Shown piece by piece: positions 5,780 through 12,330 of a DNA stretch of 12,330 bases. The stretch's first letter is position 1. Each line of letters begins with the position of its first letter. The notes under the pieces were generated by a model. It saw only the letters and a list, made by a program, of their open reading frames with translations, ran no database searches and was not told where the DNA came from. The position numbers and the translations under genes are program-made. The DNA is from Planctomycetaceae bacterium (lineage in GTDB: Bacteria > Planctomycetota > Phycisphaerae > SM23-33), in NCBI GenBank assembly GCA_021371965.1, contig JAJFVE010000133.1:1-12330 (forward strand). The letters run 5' to 3'.

Positions 5780-6070
5780 TCCCCGGCCCCAGCAACTGGT
5801 AATCCACTCTGGTACGTCTACATCCTCCTCTGTTGCGATGGTGCATACTACGTCGGCGTTACCATCGACCTTGAGCGTCGCTGCACGGAGCATTTCACCG
5901 GCCGTGGCGGCCATTACACCAAGTGCAATCCGCCCCTCCGCCTGGCATGGCACGAGTCTCATCCCACCCGTGCGGCTGCCGAAGCACGGGAACGACAACT
6001 CAAAGGCTGGACTCGCCGAAAGAAAGAAGCCCTCATAGCCGGAGACTTGGCACTGCTGAAGAGAATCTAG
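5750..6070 (+). CDS. Small GIY-YIG domain nuclease-like protein
   Basis: The protein is 106 aa from ATG 5750. The frame is open from a TTG at 5690, but that start has no SD. At 5750 AAGG sits too close to the ATG, so the true start is uncertain. No start codon lies between the repeat-derived part and the domain. The GIY-YIG core spans about 21-100: YVYILLCCDGAYYVG (22-36, the 'GIY' and 'YIG' strands), LERRCTEHF with the conserved Arg (43/44), then GGHYT, and a helix with the metal-binding Glu (E78 or E81) followed by QLKGWTRRKKEALI. This matches the stand-alone UPF0213/YhbQ-like branch of single-domain proteins. Function in vivo is poorly defined; DNA cleavage or repair and palindrome mobility are possibilities. 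The N-terminal MLSERSESKH is translated palindrome, not domain sequence. Confidence 0.88.
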   Translation: MLSERSESKHSPAPATGNPLWYVYILLCCDGAYYVGVTIDLERRCTEHFTGRGGHYTKCNPPLRLAWHESHPTRAAAEARERQLKGWTRRKKEALIAGDLALLKRI

Positions 6071-6222
6071 TGACCTTCTCTGCGCCAAGAGCAACGCCCC
6101 GAACTCTCCGACTCTCGCAACCAGCCCTCGCCCAGTTAACCGTCCCGTTCGACCGGAACCTGCTGCCATTTCGAACTCATGTCGGGTAACGTATTCGTCG
6201 GAATGTATAGAAGGAGCTGACT

Positions 6223-6981
6223 ATGGACCTCGGCATGGACATGTGGAAGTACTTTGGCATCACTCACACTGACCACGCGGTCATGAACCCATTGAGCCTG
6301 GAGAAGACACGGGAGCTCGTGGGGCTCTTGCGGCTGGCGGATGGCGGGCGTGTTGCGGACGTGGCCTGCGGCAAAGCGGAGTTCCTCTGCCTCGTGGCCG
6401 AGGCGTACGACGTGACGGCCGCGGGCGTCGAGCTTTCGCCCTATACCATTGCGGCGGCCCGCGAGAACGTGCAGGCCCGCGGCCTGGGCGGCCGCATCGA
6501 GCTGCTCCACATGGACGGCGGTGAGTACCAGCCCGATGCACCGGAGAGTCTGGACCTGGCCTCGTGCATCGGGGGCTCGTGGGTGTACGGGAATCACAAG
6601 GGCACTCTGGAGGCCTTGACGAAGATGACCCGCCCGGGCGGCCTGGTGCTCGTGGGCGAGCCGTTCTGGGCGGCTGACCCCGACCCGGAATACCTGAAAC
6701 TCACGGGCCAAGATCTCAACCTGTGCGGTTCCCACGCCGGGAACGTGGCCACTGGCGAGGACGTCGGCCTCGCTCTCCTCTACACTCTGGTGGCCAACCC
6801 GGACGATTGGGACCGCTACGAGGGGCTCCAATGGCGGGCTGCGGAGCGATATGCAGCCGCCCACCCGGACGATCCGGACGTGGAGGCCCTGCTCCGCAGC
6901 ACCCGCAGGAATCGCGACGCCTATCTCCGCTGGGGCCGCAACTGCGTGGGCTGGGCGATGTACCTCTTTCGCAAGCCCTGA
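6223..6981 (+). CDS. Class I SAM-dependent methyltransferase
   Basis: The protein is 252 aa from ATG 6223, with a strong AAGGAG SD (6211-6216) 6 nt upstream. Rossmann-type SAM-binding marks are motif I VADVACGKAEFL (44-55; the usual D-x-G-x-G-x-G is changed to D-V-A-C-G-K-A), the acidic end of beta2 GVELS (68-72), and HMDGGEY (96-102) for motif III. A post-core TRPGGLVLVGEPFW stretch (136-149) is typical of the Methyltransf_11/25 group. The C-terminal part carries many Trp/Tyr residues and probably forms the substrate cap. The substrate cannot be told from sequence; the small-molecule type is more likely than RNA or protein. A 152-bp gap separates it from the GIY-YIG gene and 196 bp from the antiporter, so it may stand alone. 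Confidence 0.88.
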   Translation: MDLGMDMWKYFGITHTDHAVMNPLSLEKTRELVGLLRLADGGRVADVACGKAEFLCLVAEAYDVTAAGVELSPYTIAAARENVQARGLGGRIELLHMDGGEYQPDAPESLDLASCIGGSWVYGNHKGTLEALTKMTRPGGLVLVGEPFWAADPDPEYLKLTGQDLNLCGSHAGNVATGEDVGLALLYTLVANPDDWDRYEGLQWRAAERYAAAHPDDPDVEALLRSTRRNRDAYLRWGRNCVGWAMYLFRKP

Positions 6982-7079
6982 AACCCCACCCACAGACATT
7001 TCAAACTTGCCGCGGGTTGGTATTTCGTTTTGCGCCGGCGGGCTCTGGGCGGCTGGTAGAATTGAAATGCACAAAGTGG

Positions 7080-7108
7080 TTGGGGCGGATAGGGCCGTCA
7101 TGTACTAT
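7080..7108 (+). promoter_or_regulatory. Possible promoter for the antiporter gene
   Basis: TTGGGG (7080-7085), a 17-base spacer and TACTAT (7103-7108) lie about 70 bases before ATG 7178. A separate TAGAAT at 7057-7062 is an alternative -10 without a clear -35. Both are moderate matches only. Confidence 0.3.
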
Positions 7109-7177
7109 CCGCAGGCTGAAGTTCGATGAGGTTTCCTGGTCGATGTTCCGGCGGTCGGGTTGCGGAGTTTTTTGCTG

Positions 7178-8659
7178 ATGAATGAGGTCTACCTGGTTGT
7201 GCCACTGGCCCTGGTGGTGGTCGTTCTGGTGGCGGCCCTGCTTGACCGCTGGAGCGTCCCTGTCATTCTCATTGCGCTGGGGGCCGGCATCGTCTTCGGC
7301 AGCGATGTCCTGAACCTGTGGGACTTCAGCGACATCGCCCTGACCAATCATATGGCCAACATGGCGCTGGTCTTCATCTTGTTCCAGGGCGGCTTCAGCA
7401 CCCGACGGGAGAGCTTCCGGGCCGTGGCGCTGCCGGCGGGAGGGTTGGCCACCTGGGGCGTTGTCCTCACCGCCCTGGTGACGCTATTGGTGACCTGGGG
7501 CGCGTTGGGCTGGCCGTTTGAAGAAGCAATGCTGCTGGCGGTGGTGATCTCATCGACCGATGCGGCCGCGACGTTCTCGATTCTTCGCCGCCAGTCCCTG
7601 CCATCGAAGCTTTCGACGACCATTGAGGTCGAAAGCGCCGCCAATGACCCGATGGCCATCCTCTTGACGCTGGCGGCCATACAGGCGTTCACGGCCGGGG
7701 GCACGCGGTGGTACTTCATGGTGCTGTCTTTCATCTGGAAATTCGCCGCCGGGATCGGCATCGGCGCGGTGCTGGGCTGGTCGGCCATCTGGTTATTCAA
7801 CCGCCTCAGGCCCCAGGACCGGGGGCACTACTATGTGTTGACGCTGGGCGTGGTGCTGCTGATGTTCGGTCTGGCGGAACTGGTCCAAAGTAGCGCCATG
7901 CTGGCGGTGTTCGTTGCCGGATACATCATGGGCAATCAGCCCTTCGTCTACAAACAGGGCGTGGCAAACTTCGTTTCGGCGCTGTCCGCCGTGGCCAATA
8001 CCAGCATGTTCGTGTTGATGGGGCTGCTGGTCTACCCGCACCAATGGGCGGACTTGTGGTTGCGGGGAATTATTCTGTTCCTGGTGTTGAGCTTCGTGGC
8101 GCGGCCGGCCGCGGTGTGGCTGGGGACGCTGGGCATGAGGCTGCCCGCCAGGAACAAGCTGTTCATCTCCTGGGCAGGATTGCGAGGCGCGGTTCCGATC
8201 ATTCTGGCCACGTATCCTATGGCCGCCGGGCTGTCGAGCGGGCAGGAGATATTCAACCTGGTGTTTTTCGTGGTCATGCTCTCGGTGGCAACCCAGGGTT
8301 CCAGTCTGGGCGTTGTGGCAAAGTGGCTCGGTTTTTCGGCCAAGGCTCGTCCCAAGCCACTGTACAACCTCGAACTGGTCACCATGGCCAAGAGCGACAT
8401 GGATCTTATCGTCATCGACATGCCCGGGCCTCAAGGTGCGCCTGGCCCACGAATCGCCGATCTGAAGTTGCCTCCCAGCTGCATCATCACGCTGATCACG
8501 CGTGGCAGCGAGGTCATTGCACCCAAAGGCGATACCCGATTGCAGGGGTGGGACCAGATCACGGTGCTGGCACACGTCAAGGACGAAGACCAGGTTCGAA
8601 GCGCGTTACTCCAAAACCAAAGGTCATCCCCCGCCGACGATTTCTCAGAACCGCGATAG
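7178..8659 (+). CDS. nhaP2: CPA1-family K+(Na+)/H+ antiporter with C-terminal TrkA-C domain
   Basis: The protein is 493 aa from ATG 7178 (GGAG about 11 nt upstream). An in-frame TTG at 7160 would add six residues but lacks an SD. About 12-13 hydrophobic segments fill residues 5-395. NhaP/CvrA-type signatures are SSTDAAATFSILR (125-137), ESAANDPMA (152-160, with N156-D157 the ion-binding ND pair) and SWAGLRGAVPIILATYP (331-347). Residues about 400-480 form a soluble TrkA-C/RCK_C-like domain (DMDLIVIDMP...ITLITRG...LQGWDQITVLA), as in NhaP2/YcgO proteins, where it senses ligand or ionic state. ESG/ESGSNDP is the commoner form of the second motif. The protein exchanges cytosolic K+ or Na+ for protons across the inner membrane; which cation is not decided by the sequence. 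It is convergent with the GH95-like gene, 19 bp apart. Confidence 0.9.
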   Translation: MNEVYLVVPLALVVVVLVAALLDRWSVPVILIALGAGIVFGSDVLNLWDFSDIALTNHMANMALVFILFQGGFSTRRESFRAVALPAGGLATWGVVLTALVTLLVTWGALGWPFEEAMLLAVVISSTDAAATFSILRRQSLPSKLSTTIEVESAANDPMAILLTLAAIQAFTAGGTRWYFMVLSFIWKFAAGIGIGAVLGWSAIWLFNRLRPQDRGHYYVLTLGVVLLMFGLAELVQSSAMLAVFVAGYIMGNQPFVYKQGVANFVSALSAVANTSMFVLMGLLVYPHQWADLWLRGIILFLVLSFVARPAAVWLGTLGMRLPARNKLFISWAGLRGAVPIILATYPMAAGLSSGQEIFNLVFFVVMLSVATQGSSLGVVAKWLGFSAKARPKPLYNLELVTMAKSDMDLIVIDMPGPQGAPGPRIADLKLPPSCIITLITRGSEVIAPKGDTRLQGWDQITVLAHVKDEDQVRSALLQNQRSSPADDFSEPR

Positions 8660-8678
8660 TATCAAGATATTTCGGACA

Positions 8679-10868
8679 CTACTTCAGCCCGAAGACGTTC
8701 TGTCCCTGGGCCGCCGGCGCGGCGACGGGCACGACTGCGATCTGGGCATGGCCTTCCTCCAGCAGCACGACCTCCTGGCCTTTGGCCAGCGGCAGTTCAA
8801 AGATTCCGCCGGCGCCGCCGCGCAGGGCCGCTTGGCCGCCTTGGACGCGCGGATTTTTCATGTCCAGTTTCACGCGGCAGGGTTGGCCGTGTTGGCTCTT
8901 GATGCGGACGGCGACGGTGCGGCCGCCGCGGCGGATGGCGCTGACGAGGAATCCGCCTTCGGCCAGCAGGTCGTGAAAGGCCGCGTCGGCCCAGGCGTCG
9001 GGCATGGCCGGGAAGATGTGGATCGCCTCGCCCCAGCTTTGCAGCAGCATCTCGTGGATGGCCTGCGCGGCTGAGAACGGCGTCTCCAGCACCGGCCAGC
9101 CCTCGTCGTACATCGTCGTGACGTTGATGTGGTCATTGGGCGTGGTCTTGAGGCCGTCGAGGTACTCCAGCGCCAGGTTCCCCTCGCCCAGCGCCGCCGC
9201 GATAGACGCCGCCCCCGTCCAGGTGTAGCCGCACTTGCCCTCTTTGAAGCCCACCCAGTGGCGCAGGGTCTTTTCGATAAGCTCCCGCGCGCCGGCCTGC
9301 TCGGCCCGCACCAGGTGCAGCGGATAGACCATCAGCAGGTGCGAGTAATGGCGGTGCCCCATGGCGAAGGGCGTGTCGCGGCCGATCATGTATCCGTTCT
9401 CGTCCACGGGGTAATCGACGAGTTGCTCGAGCACCTCGCGCCATCGCGGCAGCAGCGGGTCCGGCAGGGCGAACTGCTCGCACAGGGCGACGGCCGTCTG
9501 CAGGCACCAGCGCAGCAGCGCGAGGTTGTAGTTGGTGTCACAGGCCCAGCCGTACTCGGGCGAGAAGCTGTTGGGGATGTGCAGGCGGCCGTCGTCGCCC
9601 GGGGCGATCACGTGCAGATACGTACTGATCGCCTGGCGCAGCAGTGGGAGGAAGCGGTCGCGCATGCGGGGGGTGTCCATCGAGCGGCGCAGGATGCGCC
9701 AGTAATCGTGCAGCGCCCAGGGCAGGTCGCCCAGGCACTGCATGTCGAAGGGGCTCGTCAGGTCCGGCGGCACGACGGTGTACAGGCCCGCGCAGTCGCC
9801 GCCGAACTCCGGCGGCATGTTGGCCACCAGGTTCCCGCGGTAGCGGTCGAGGCGGCCGATGAGCGACTCGGCCAGGTCGAGCCGGTTCGAGTCGGCAGGC
9901 AGCCAGTACGTCAACTGCACGTTGAGATTGAACCACGCGCAAGGCCAGTGCGTGTGCTGGTACCACGGGCCGTTGTTGTCGATCATCGCCCGGTCGGCCC
10001 GCGTCGCGCTGGCGAACTTGTACATCTGGATCCAGTAGAACCCTTCCCAGTACGAATCCGGCACGCTGACGAAACTGGCCGGGTAGTACTCGTGCCACCA
10101 CTGCCGGTGCGATTGGGCGAGCGTCTCCAGCGGCGTCGCGGCGCCCAACGCCACCTCGGCGCAGGCGTCGGCGACGGCCGTGTCTTGCGGATACGTGTGG
10201 GCGATGCTCGCCACGAGCGTGCGCCGCGCGGCCGGGCCTTCGATCACGCGCCATGCCGTGGCGGTCTGTCCGCCCTCGATCAGCCGCTGCAGGCAGTAGT
10301 CCGTCTGGCCGCAGCGGCCCAGCTCGGCGGGGGGGTGGGGGACGTAGTCCGGCTGGGCCCAGGACCGGGCCCACTCGTTCTCCTCGGTTTTGAGCGTCTC
10401 GATAGCCCAGGTGCGGTTGTAGCAGACGGCCTCCTCGGCATGCCACTCGATGCGGCAGGAGCGCTCGCCGTCGTCGGGGGCGATTTCAGCGAGCATCAGC
10501 ATGCGATCCGCATGCACGAAGCTTCGCAGGCCGATGACACCGGCCGAGGTTGTCACCGTGCCCGTGAACTCGGCGTTCCACAGGTCCAGGCGGCCCTGGA
10601 AGCCCTCGATCGTCCCGGCCGTGCGCAGCACGAAGTGCCCGATCGGCAGGCGGCAGCGCCTCAGCCACGCCGCGCCGCCGGGGCGGTGGTCGTAAGCGTC
10701 GGCGCGGCCGACGTCGAACTGCAGTTCATTGCCCCCGCCCGCCTGGCGGATCATCACGCCGAGCAATCCGTTGCCCAGAAACGGCGCCTCCCACCACGCG
10801 TGAGGCGTCTTCGTCCAGATCAAATCATGCCGTGCCAGGAACGCGGACCAGTCTACAGTGCATCGCAT
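8679..10868 (-). CDS. Glycoside hydrolase family 95-like protein (alpha-L-fucosidase/galactosidase-type fold)
   Basis: The protein is 729 aa from ATG 10868 on the minus strand, with GGAG about 8 nt upstream; an in-frame ATG 13 codons earlier lacks this SD. The N-terminal beta-sandwich (about 15-250) contains WWEAPFLGNGLLGVMI (25-40), the 'PLGNGxLGAMV' signature of GH95. The (alpha/alpha)6 catalytic domain (about 270-620) has FNLNVQLTYW (313-322), with N314 and N316 matching the paired Asn of GH95. It also has SPE (436-438), with E438 as probable general acid, and GHRHYSHL (504-511). EMLLQSWGEAIHIFPAMPDAW (606-626) leads into the C-terminal beta domain. E595 (in LETPFSAAQ) stands where classical GH95 has the water-activating Asp of 'DGNFG'. 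There is no signal peptide, so it is probably cytosolic, unlike many exported GH95s. Substrate is unknown; an L-fucoside or L-galactoside is the family expectation. Confidence 0.82.
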   Translation of the reverse strand: MRCTVDWSAFLARHDLIWTKTPHAWWEAPFLGNGLLGVMIRQAGGGNELQFDVGRADAYDHRPGGAAWLRRCRLPIGHFVLRTAGTIEGFQGRLDLWNAEFTGTVTTSAGVIGLRSFVHADRMLMLAEIAPDDGERSCRIEWHAEEAVCYNRTWAIETLKTEENEWARSWAQPDYVPHPPAELGRCGQTDYCLQRLIEGGQTATAWRVIEGPAARRTLVASIAHTYPQDTAVADACAEVALGAATPLETLAQSHRQWWHEYYPASFVSVPDSYWEGFYWIQMYKFASATRADRAMIDNNGPWYQHTHWPCAWFNLNVQLTYWLPADSNRLDLAESLIGRLDRYRGNLVANMPPEFGGDCAGLYTVVPPDLTSPFDMQCLGDLPWALHDYWRILRRSMDTPRMRDRFLPLLRQAISTYLHVIAPGDDGRLHIPNSFSPEYGWACDTNYNLALLRWCLQTAVALCEQFALPDPLLPRWREVLEQLVDYPVDENGYMIGRDTPFAMGHRHYSHLLMVYPLHLVRAEQAGARELIEKTLRHWVGFKEGKCGYTWTGAASIAAALGEGNLALEYLDGLKTTPNDHINVTTMYDEGWPVLETPFSAAQAIHEMLLQSWGEAIHIFPAMPDAWADAAFHDLLAEGGFLVSAIRRGGRTVAVRIKSQHGQPCRVKLDMKNPRVQGGQAALRGGAGGIFELPLAKGQEVVLLEEGHAQIAVVPVAAPAAQGQNVFGLK

Positions 10869-10880
10869 ACAAGATTCTCC

Positions 10881-10938
10881 GGCATCTTGCCCTCGTCTGG
10901 GGCACATTCAACTTCGTCTTCCGCGGCGGGACGCCCGC
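10881..10938. repeat. Degenerate copies of the intergenic hairpin repeat in the GH95-like leader
   Basis: GGCATCTTGCCCTCG (10881-10895) is identical over 15 bases to 5459-5473 downstream of ftsY, and both continue into CTGGGGC. GCGGG (10926-10930) and CCCGC (10934-10938) form a hairpin whose reverse complement matches TCGCGGGCGTC at 5430-5440. The two parts are in inverted relative order here. They lie in the 5' leader of the minus-strand gene. Confidence 0.5.
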
Positions 10939-10953
10939 GACACGAAACCCGGC

Positions 10954-10959
10954 ATTATA
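10954..10959 (-). promoter_or_regulatory. Candidate -10 box for the GH95-like gene
   Basis: A perfect TATAAT on the minus strand lies about 86 bases upstream of the ATG at 10868. No recognisable -35 is found 16-18 bases further upstream, so this is a one-box guess. The rest of the 254-bp gap up to the cysE start (10869-11122) shows no gene. It holds only the hairpin repeats and scattered -10-like words such as TAGAAT 10991-10996. Confidence 0.35.
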
Positions 10960-11086
10960 ACGACAGTAGGCCGCCACGGGGTTCCTGCGGTAGAATCATT
11001 CCAAATCCGACAGGCAGACGACGAACCCCAAACAGTACCTGCAAGCGAGTACGTAATCTTCCCGCGTGACATAGGTGGGGTGCTGA

Positions 11087-11092
11087 TATAGA
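11087..11092 (+). promoter_or_regulatory. Candidate -10 box for cysE
   Basis: TATAGA lies 30 bases before the ATG at 11123. No good -35 with standard spacing is seen; GTGACA at 11066-11071 would leave only 15 bases. Confidence 0.3.
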
Positions 11093-11122
11093 ATGAGTTG
11101 TTTGACCCTAAGGGCATGGAAC

Positions 11123-12052
11123 ATGGGAAAAACAGTGACAGGTGATCTGGGCCGGCTGACGGCGGCGATATTGGCCAACTACCAGACGGACGCGCGGACG
11201 CAGCGGATCGGGCATGGGTTCCAGCCCAACCGCCAGCAGATCGTGCAGATCGTCGAGGATATGCGGCGGCTGCTGTTTCCGGGGTTCTTCGGCGAGCGCG
11301 GGCTGACCGAGGGCAATCTCGGTTCGCACATCGAGCACCTGGTCGCCGAGATCCGCGAGAAGCTCGAGCAGGAAATCTACGCCTGCGTCTGCACCGAGCG
11401 CCAGTGCCCCACATGCGCTGACCCTGAGACCTGCCGTAACGACGCCGAAAAGATGGCCGTCGAGTTCCTGGCCCGCGTGCCGGCGATCCGCGACATGCTC
11501 GCCCTGGACGCCCAGGCCGCCTGGGACGGCGACCCGGCCGCCAAGGGCACCGACGAGGTGATCTACTGCTATCCCGGCTACTATGCCGTGACGGTCTACC
11601 GCATCGCCCACGAGTTGCTGGCGTTGGGAGTGCCGCTGATGCCGCGGATCATGTCCGAGCACGCGCACGGGGCCACCGGGGCGGATATCCATCCCGGCGC
11701 GATGATCGGCAAGAGCTTCTTCATCGACCACGCCACCGGCGTGGTGATCGGCGAGACGACGCACATCGGCGACAACGTGAAGATTTACCAGGGCGTGACG
11801 CTCGGGGCCAAGAGCTTCCCCAAGGACGAGCGCGGACGCATCATCAAGGGCCTGCAACGACACCCGACGATCGAAGACAACGTGACGATTTATCCCAACG
11901 CGACGATCCTCGGCGGCGAGACGGTCGTCGGGCACAACGTCACCATCGGCGGCAACGTGTACGTGACCGAGTCGGTGCCGGCCGAGAGCCTGGTCGTGCA
12001 GATGGATTCCAACATTCGCGTGCTGAGCAAGAAGAACCGCCCCGGCGCGTAG
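11123..12052 (+). CDS. cysE: Serine O-acetyltransferase (EpsC-type)
   Basis: The enzyme transfers acetyl from acetyl-CoA to L-serine to make O-acetylserine, the carbon skeleton for cysteine. It is 309 aa from ATG 11123 (AAGG about 10 nt upstream). An in-frame ATG at 11093 would overlap the TATAGA box and has no SD. The helical N-domain spans about 1-155. A left-handed beta-helix of hexapeptide repeats follows: GATGADIHPGAMIGKSFFIDHATGVVIGETT, YQGVTLGAKSF and NATILGGETVVGHNVTIGGN. D168 and H183 are spaced 15 apart like the catalytic Asp143/His158 of E. coli CysE, and RHPTI (216-220) holds the second active-site His. Residues 88-104 carry a CxC-x4-C-x2-C-x5-C cluster inside the N-domain. The next gene follows after 9 bp, probably in one operon. 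Confidence 0.95.
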   Translation: MGKTVTGDLGRLTAAILANYQTDARTQRIGHGFQPNRQQIVQIVEDMRRLLFPGFFGERGLTEGNLGSHIEHLVAEIREKLEQEIYACVCTERQCPTCADPETCRNDAEKMAVEFLARVPAIRDMLALDAQAAWDGDPAAKGTDEVIYCYPGYYAVTVYRIAHELLALGVPLMPRIMSEHAHGATGADIHPGAMIGKSFFIDHATGVVIGETTHIGDNVKIYQGVTLGAKSFPKDERGRIIKGLQRHPTIEDNVTIYPNATILGGETVVGHNVTIGGNVYVTESVPAESLVVQMDSNIRVLSKKNRPGA

Positions 12053-12061
12053 GATACGAAC

Positions 12062-12330
12062 ATGGCACTGAACTTTTCCGCATCCGTTGACGACGTGTTT
12101 GTCAATCTGAGCCTCCAGACGGTGGTGGACCTGCCCTCCAGCGGCGAGACGGTGCTGCACTTTTGCGACGCCGTCCGCAAGAAGTTTCCGCTGATGACGA
12201 GTTTCTATCGCCGCGAGGAAATGCCCGAGGGCGAAGGCGTTCCGGCCAAAGGCGCCGGCTTCGTGCTCGAGGGCGACCGCGACCAGGGAACGTACCAGTG
12301 GCTGGAGATCAGCGGCAACCAGATGACGGC
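12062..12330 (+). CDS. Protein of unknown function (5' part, truncated by window)
   Basis: ATG 12062 opens a frame that runs without a stop to the end of the window (at least 89 codons). AGGA lies about 7 nt upstream and the cysE stop is 9 bp before it, so co-transcription is likely. The visible part starts MALNFSASVDDVF and contains HFCDAVRKKFPLMTSFYRRE and GFVLEGDRDQGTYQWLEISGN. It looks like a mixed alpha/beta soluble protein with no signal peptide. I do not recognise the family. Codon use is like that of its neighbours (G/C at third positions). Confidence 0.75.
   Translation, partial: MALNFSASVDDVFVNLSLQTVVDLPSSGETVLHFCDAVRKKFPLMTSFYRREEMPEGEGVPAKGAGFVLEGDRDQGTYQWLEISGNQMT

Noticed and set aside
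5582..6070. tRNA-Asn as attachment site of an integrated island
   Set aside because: No integrase gene and no downstream repeat of the tRNA 3' end were found. Only the palindrome abuts the tRNA, so an island is not supported.
8660..8678. Bidirectional terminator between the convergent antiporter and hydrolase genes
   Set aside because: The 19-bp gap has no inverted repeat or T-run.
9129..11069. Long 646-codon plus-strand open frame
   Set aside because: It is antisense to the GH95-like gene and is rich in Arg/Val/Gln/His in the pattern of a GC-rich shadow frame. The minus-strand protein has family motifs throughout and an SD; this frame has neither.
11108..12160. 350-codon minus-strand open frame
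   Set aside because: It is the antisense shadow of cysE, whose catalytic and hexapeptide motifs are intact on the plus strand.

Overview
The window is GC-rich, gene-dense bacterial chromosome. It contains a complete tRNA-Asn(GTT), housekeeping genes (ribH, nusB, ftsY, cysE) and many alternative start codons. The GC content, the family repertoire (GH95-like hydrolase, EpsC-type serine acetyltransferase, many proteins with no known relatives) and short 'GGGCGTCTCGCCC / GGGCATCTTGCCC' intergenic hairpins suggest a planctomycete, perhaps of the Phycisphaerae. That assignment is an inference from style, not from a marker gene.

Layout, left to right. (1) The 3' end of a possible trypsin-like protease (2-271), then an exported TPR-type protein with its own good promoter (346-1335). 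(2) A soluble histidine kinase on the minus strand (1416-2177), divergent from a two-gene unit that encodes a 97-aa unknown protein and a roughly seven-helix membrane protein (2300-3421). (3) A ribH-nusB-ftsY run (3473-5423) with a TTGCCA-N17-TATAGT promoter. The whole nusB-ftsY gap is a heptamer-based inverted repeat that begins at the nusB stop codon and supplies the ftsY ribosome binding site and TTG start. (4) tRNA-Asn (5582-5653), preceded by a hairpin-bearing leader and followed at once by an inverted pair of REP-like 30-bp palindromes. One of these palindromes supplies the start codon and N-terminus of a small GIY-YIG nuclease (5750-6070). (5) A SAM-dependent methyltransferase (6223-6981) and a CPA1-type K+(Na+)/H+ antiporter with a C-terminal TrkA-C/RCK-like domain (7178-8659). 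(6) On the minus strand, a cytosolic GH95-like glycoside hydrolase (8679-10868), convergent with the antiporter. (7) cysE (11123-12052), followed 9 bp later by an unknown gene (12062 onward) that runs off the window.

Most of the content is housekeeping: flavin biosynthesis (RibH), transcription antitermination (NusB), co-translational membrane targeting (FtsY), cysteine biosynthesis (CysE) and ion homeostasis. I did not find a clear new multi-gene system. The most interesting features are non-coding: the nusB-ftsY heptamer inverted repeat, and the palindrome/GIY-YIG cassette abutting tRNA-Asn, which resembles a nuclease travelling with its own palindromes. The hydrolase also appears to have Glu where classical GH95 enzymes have the water-activating Asp.
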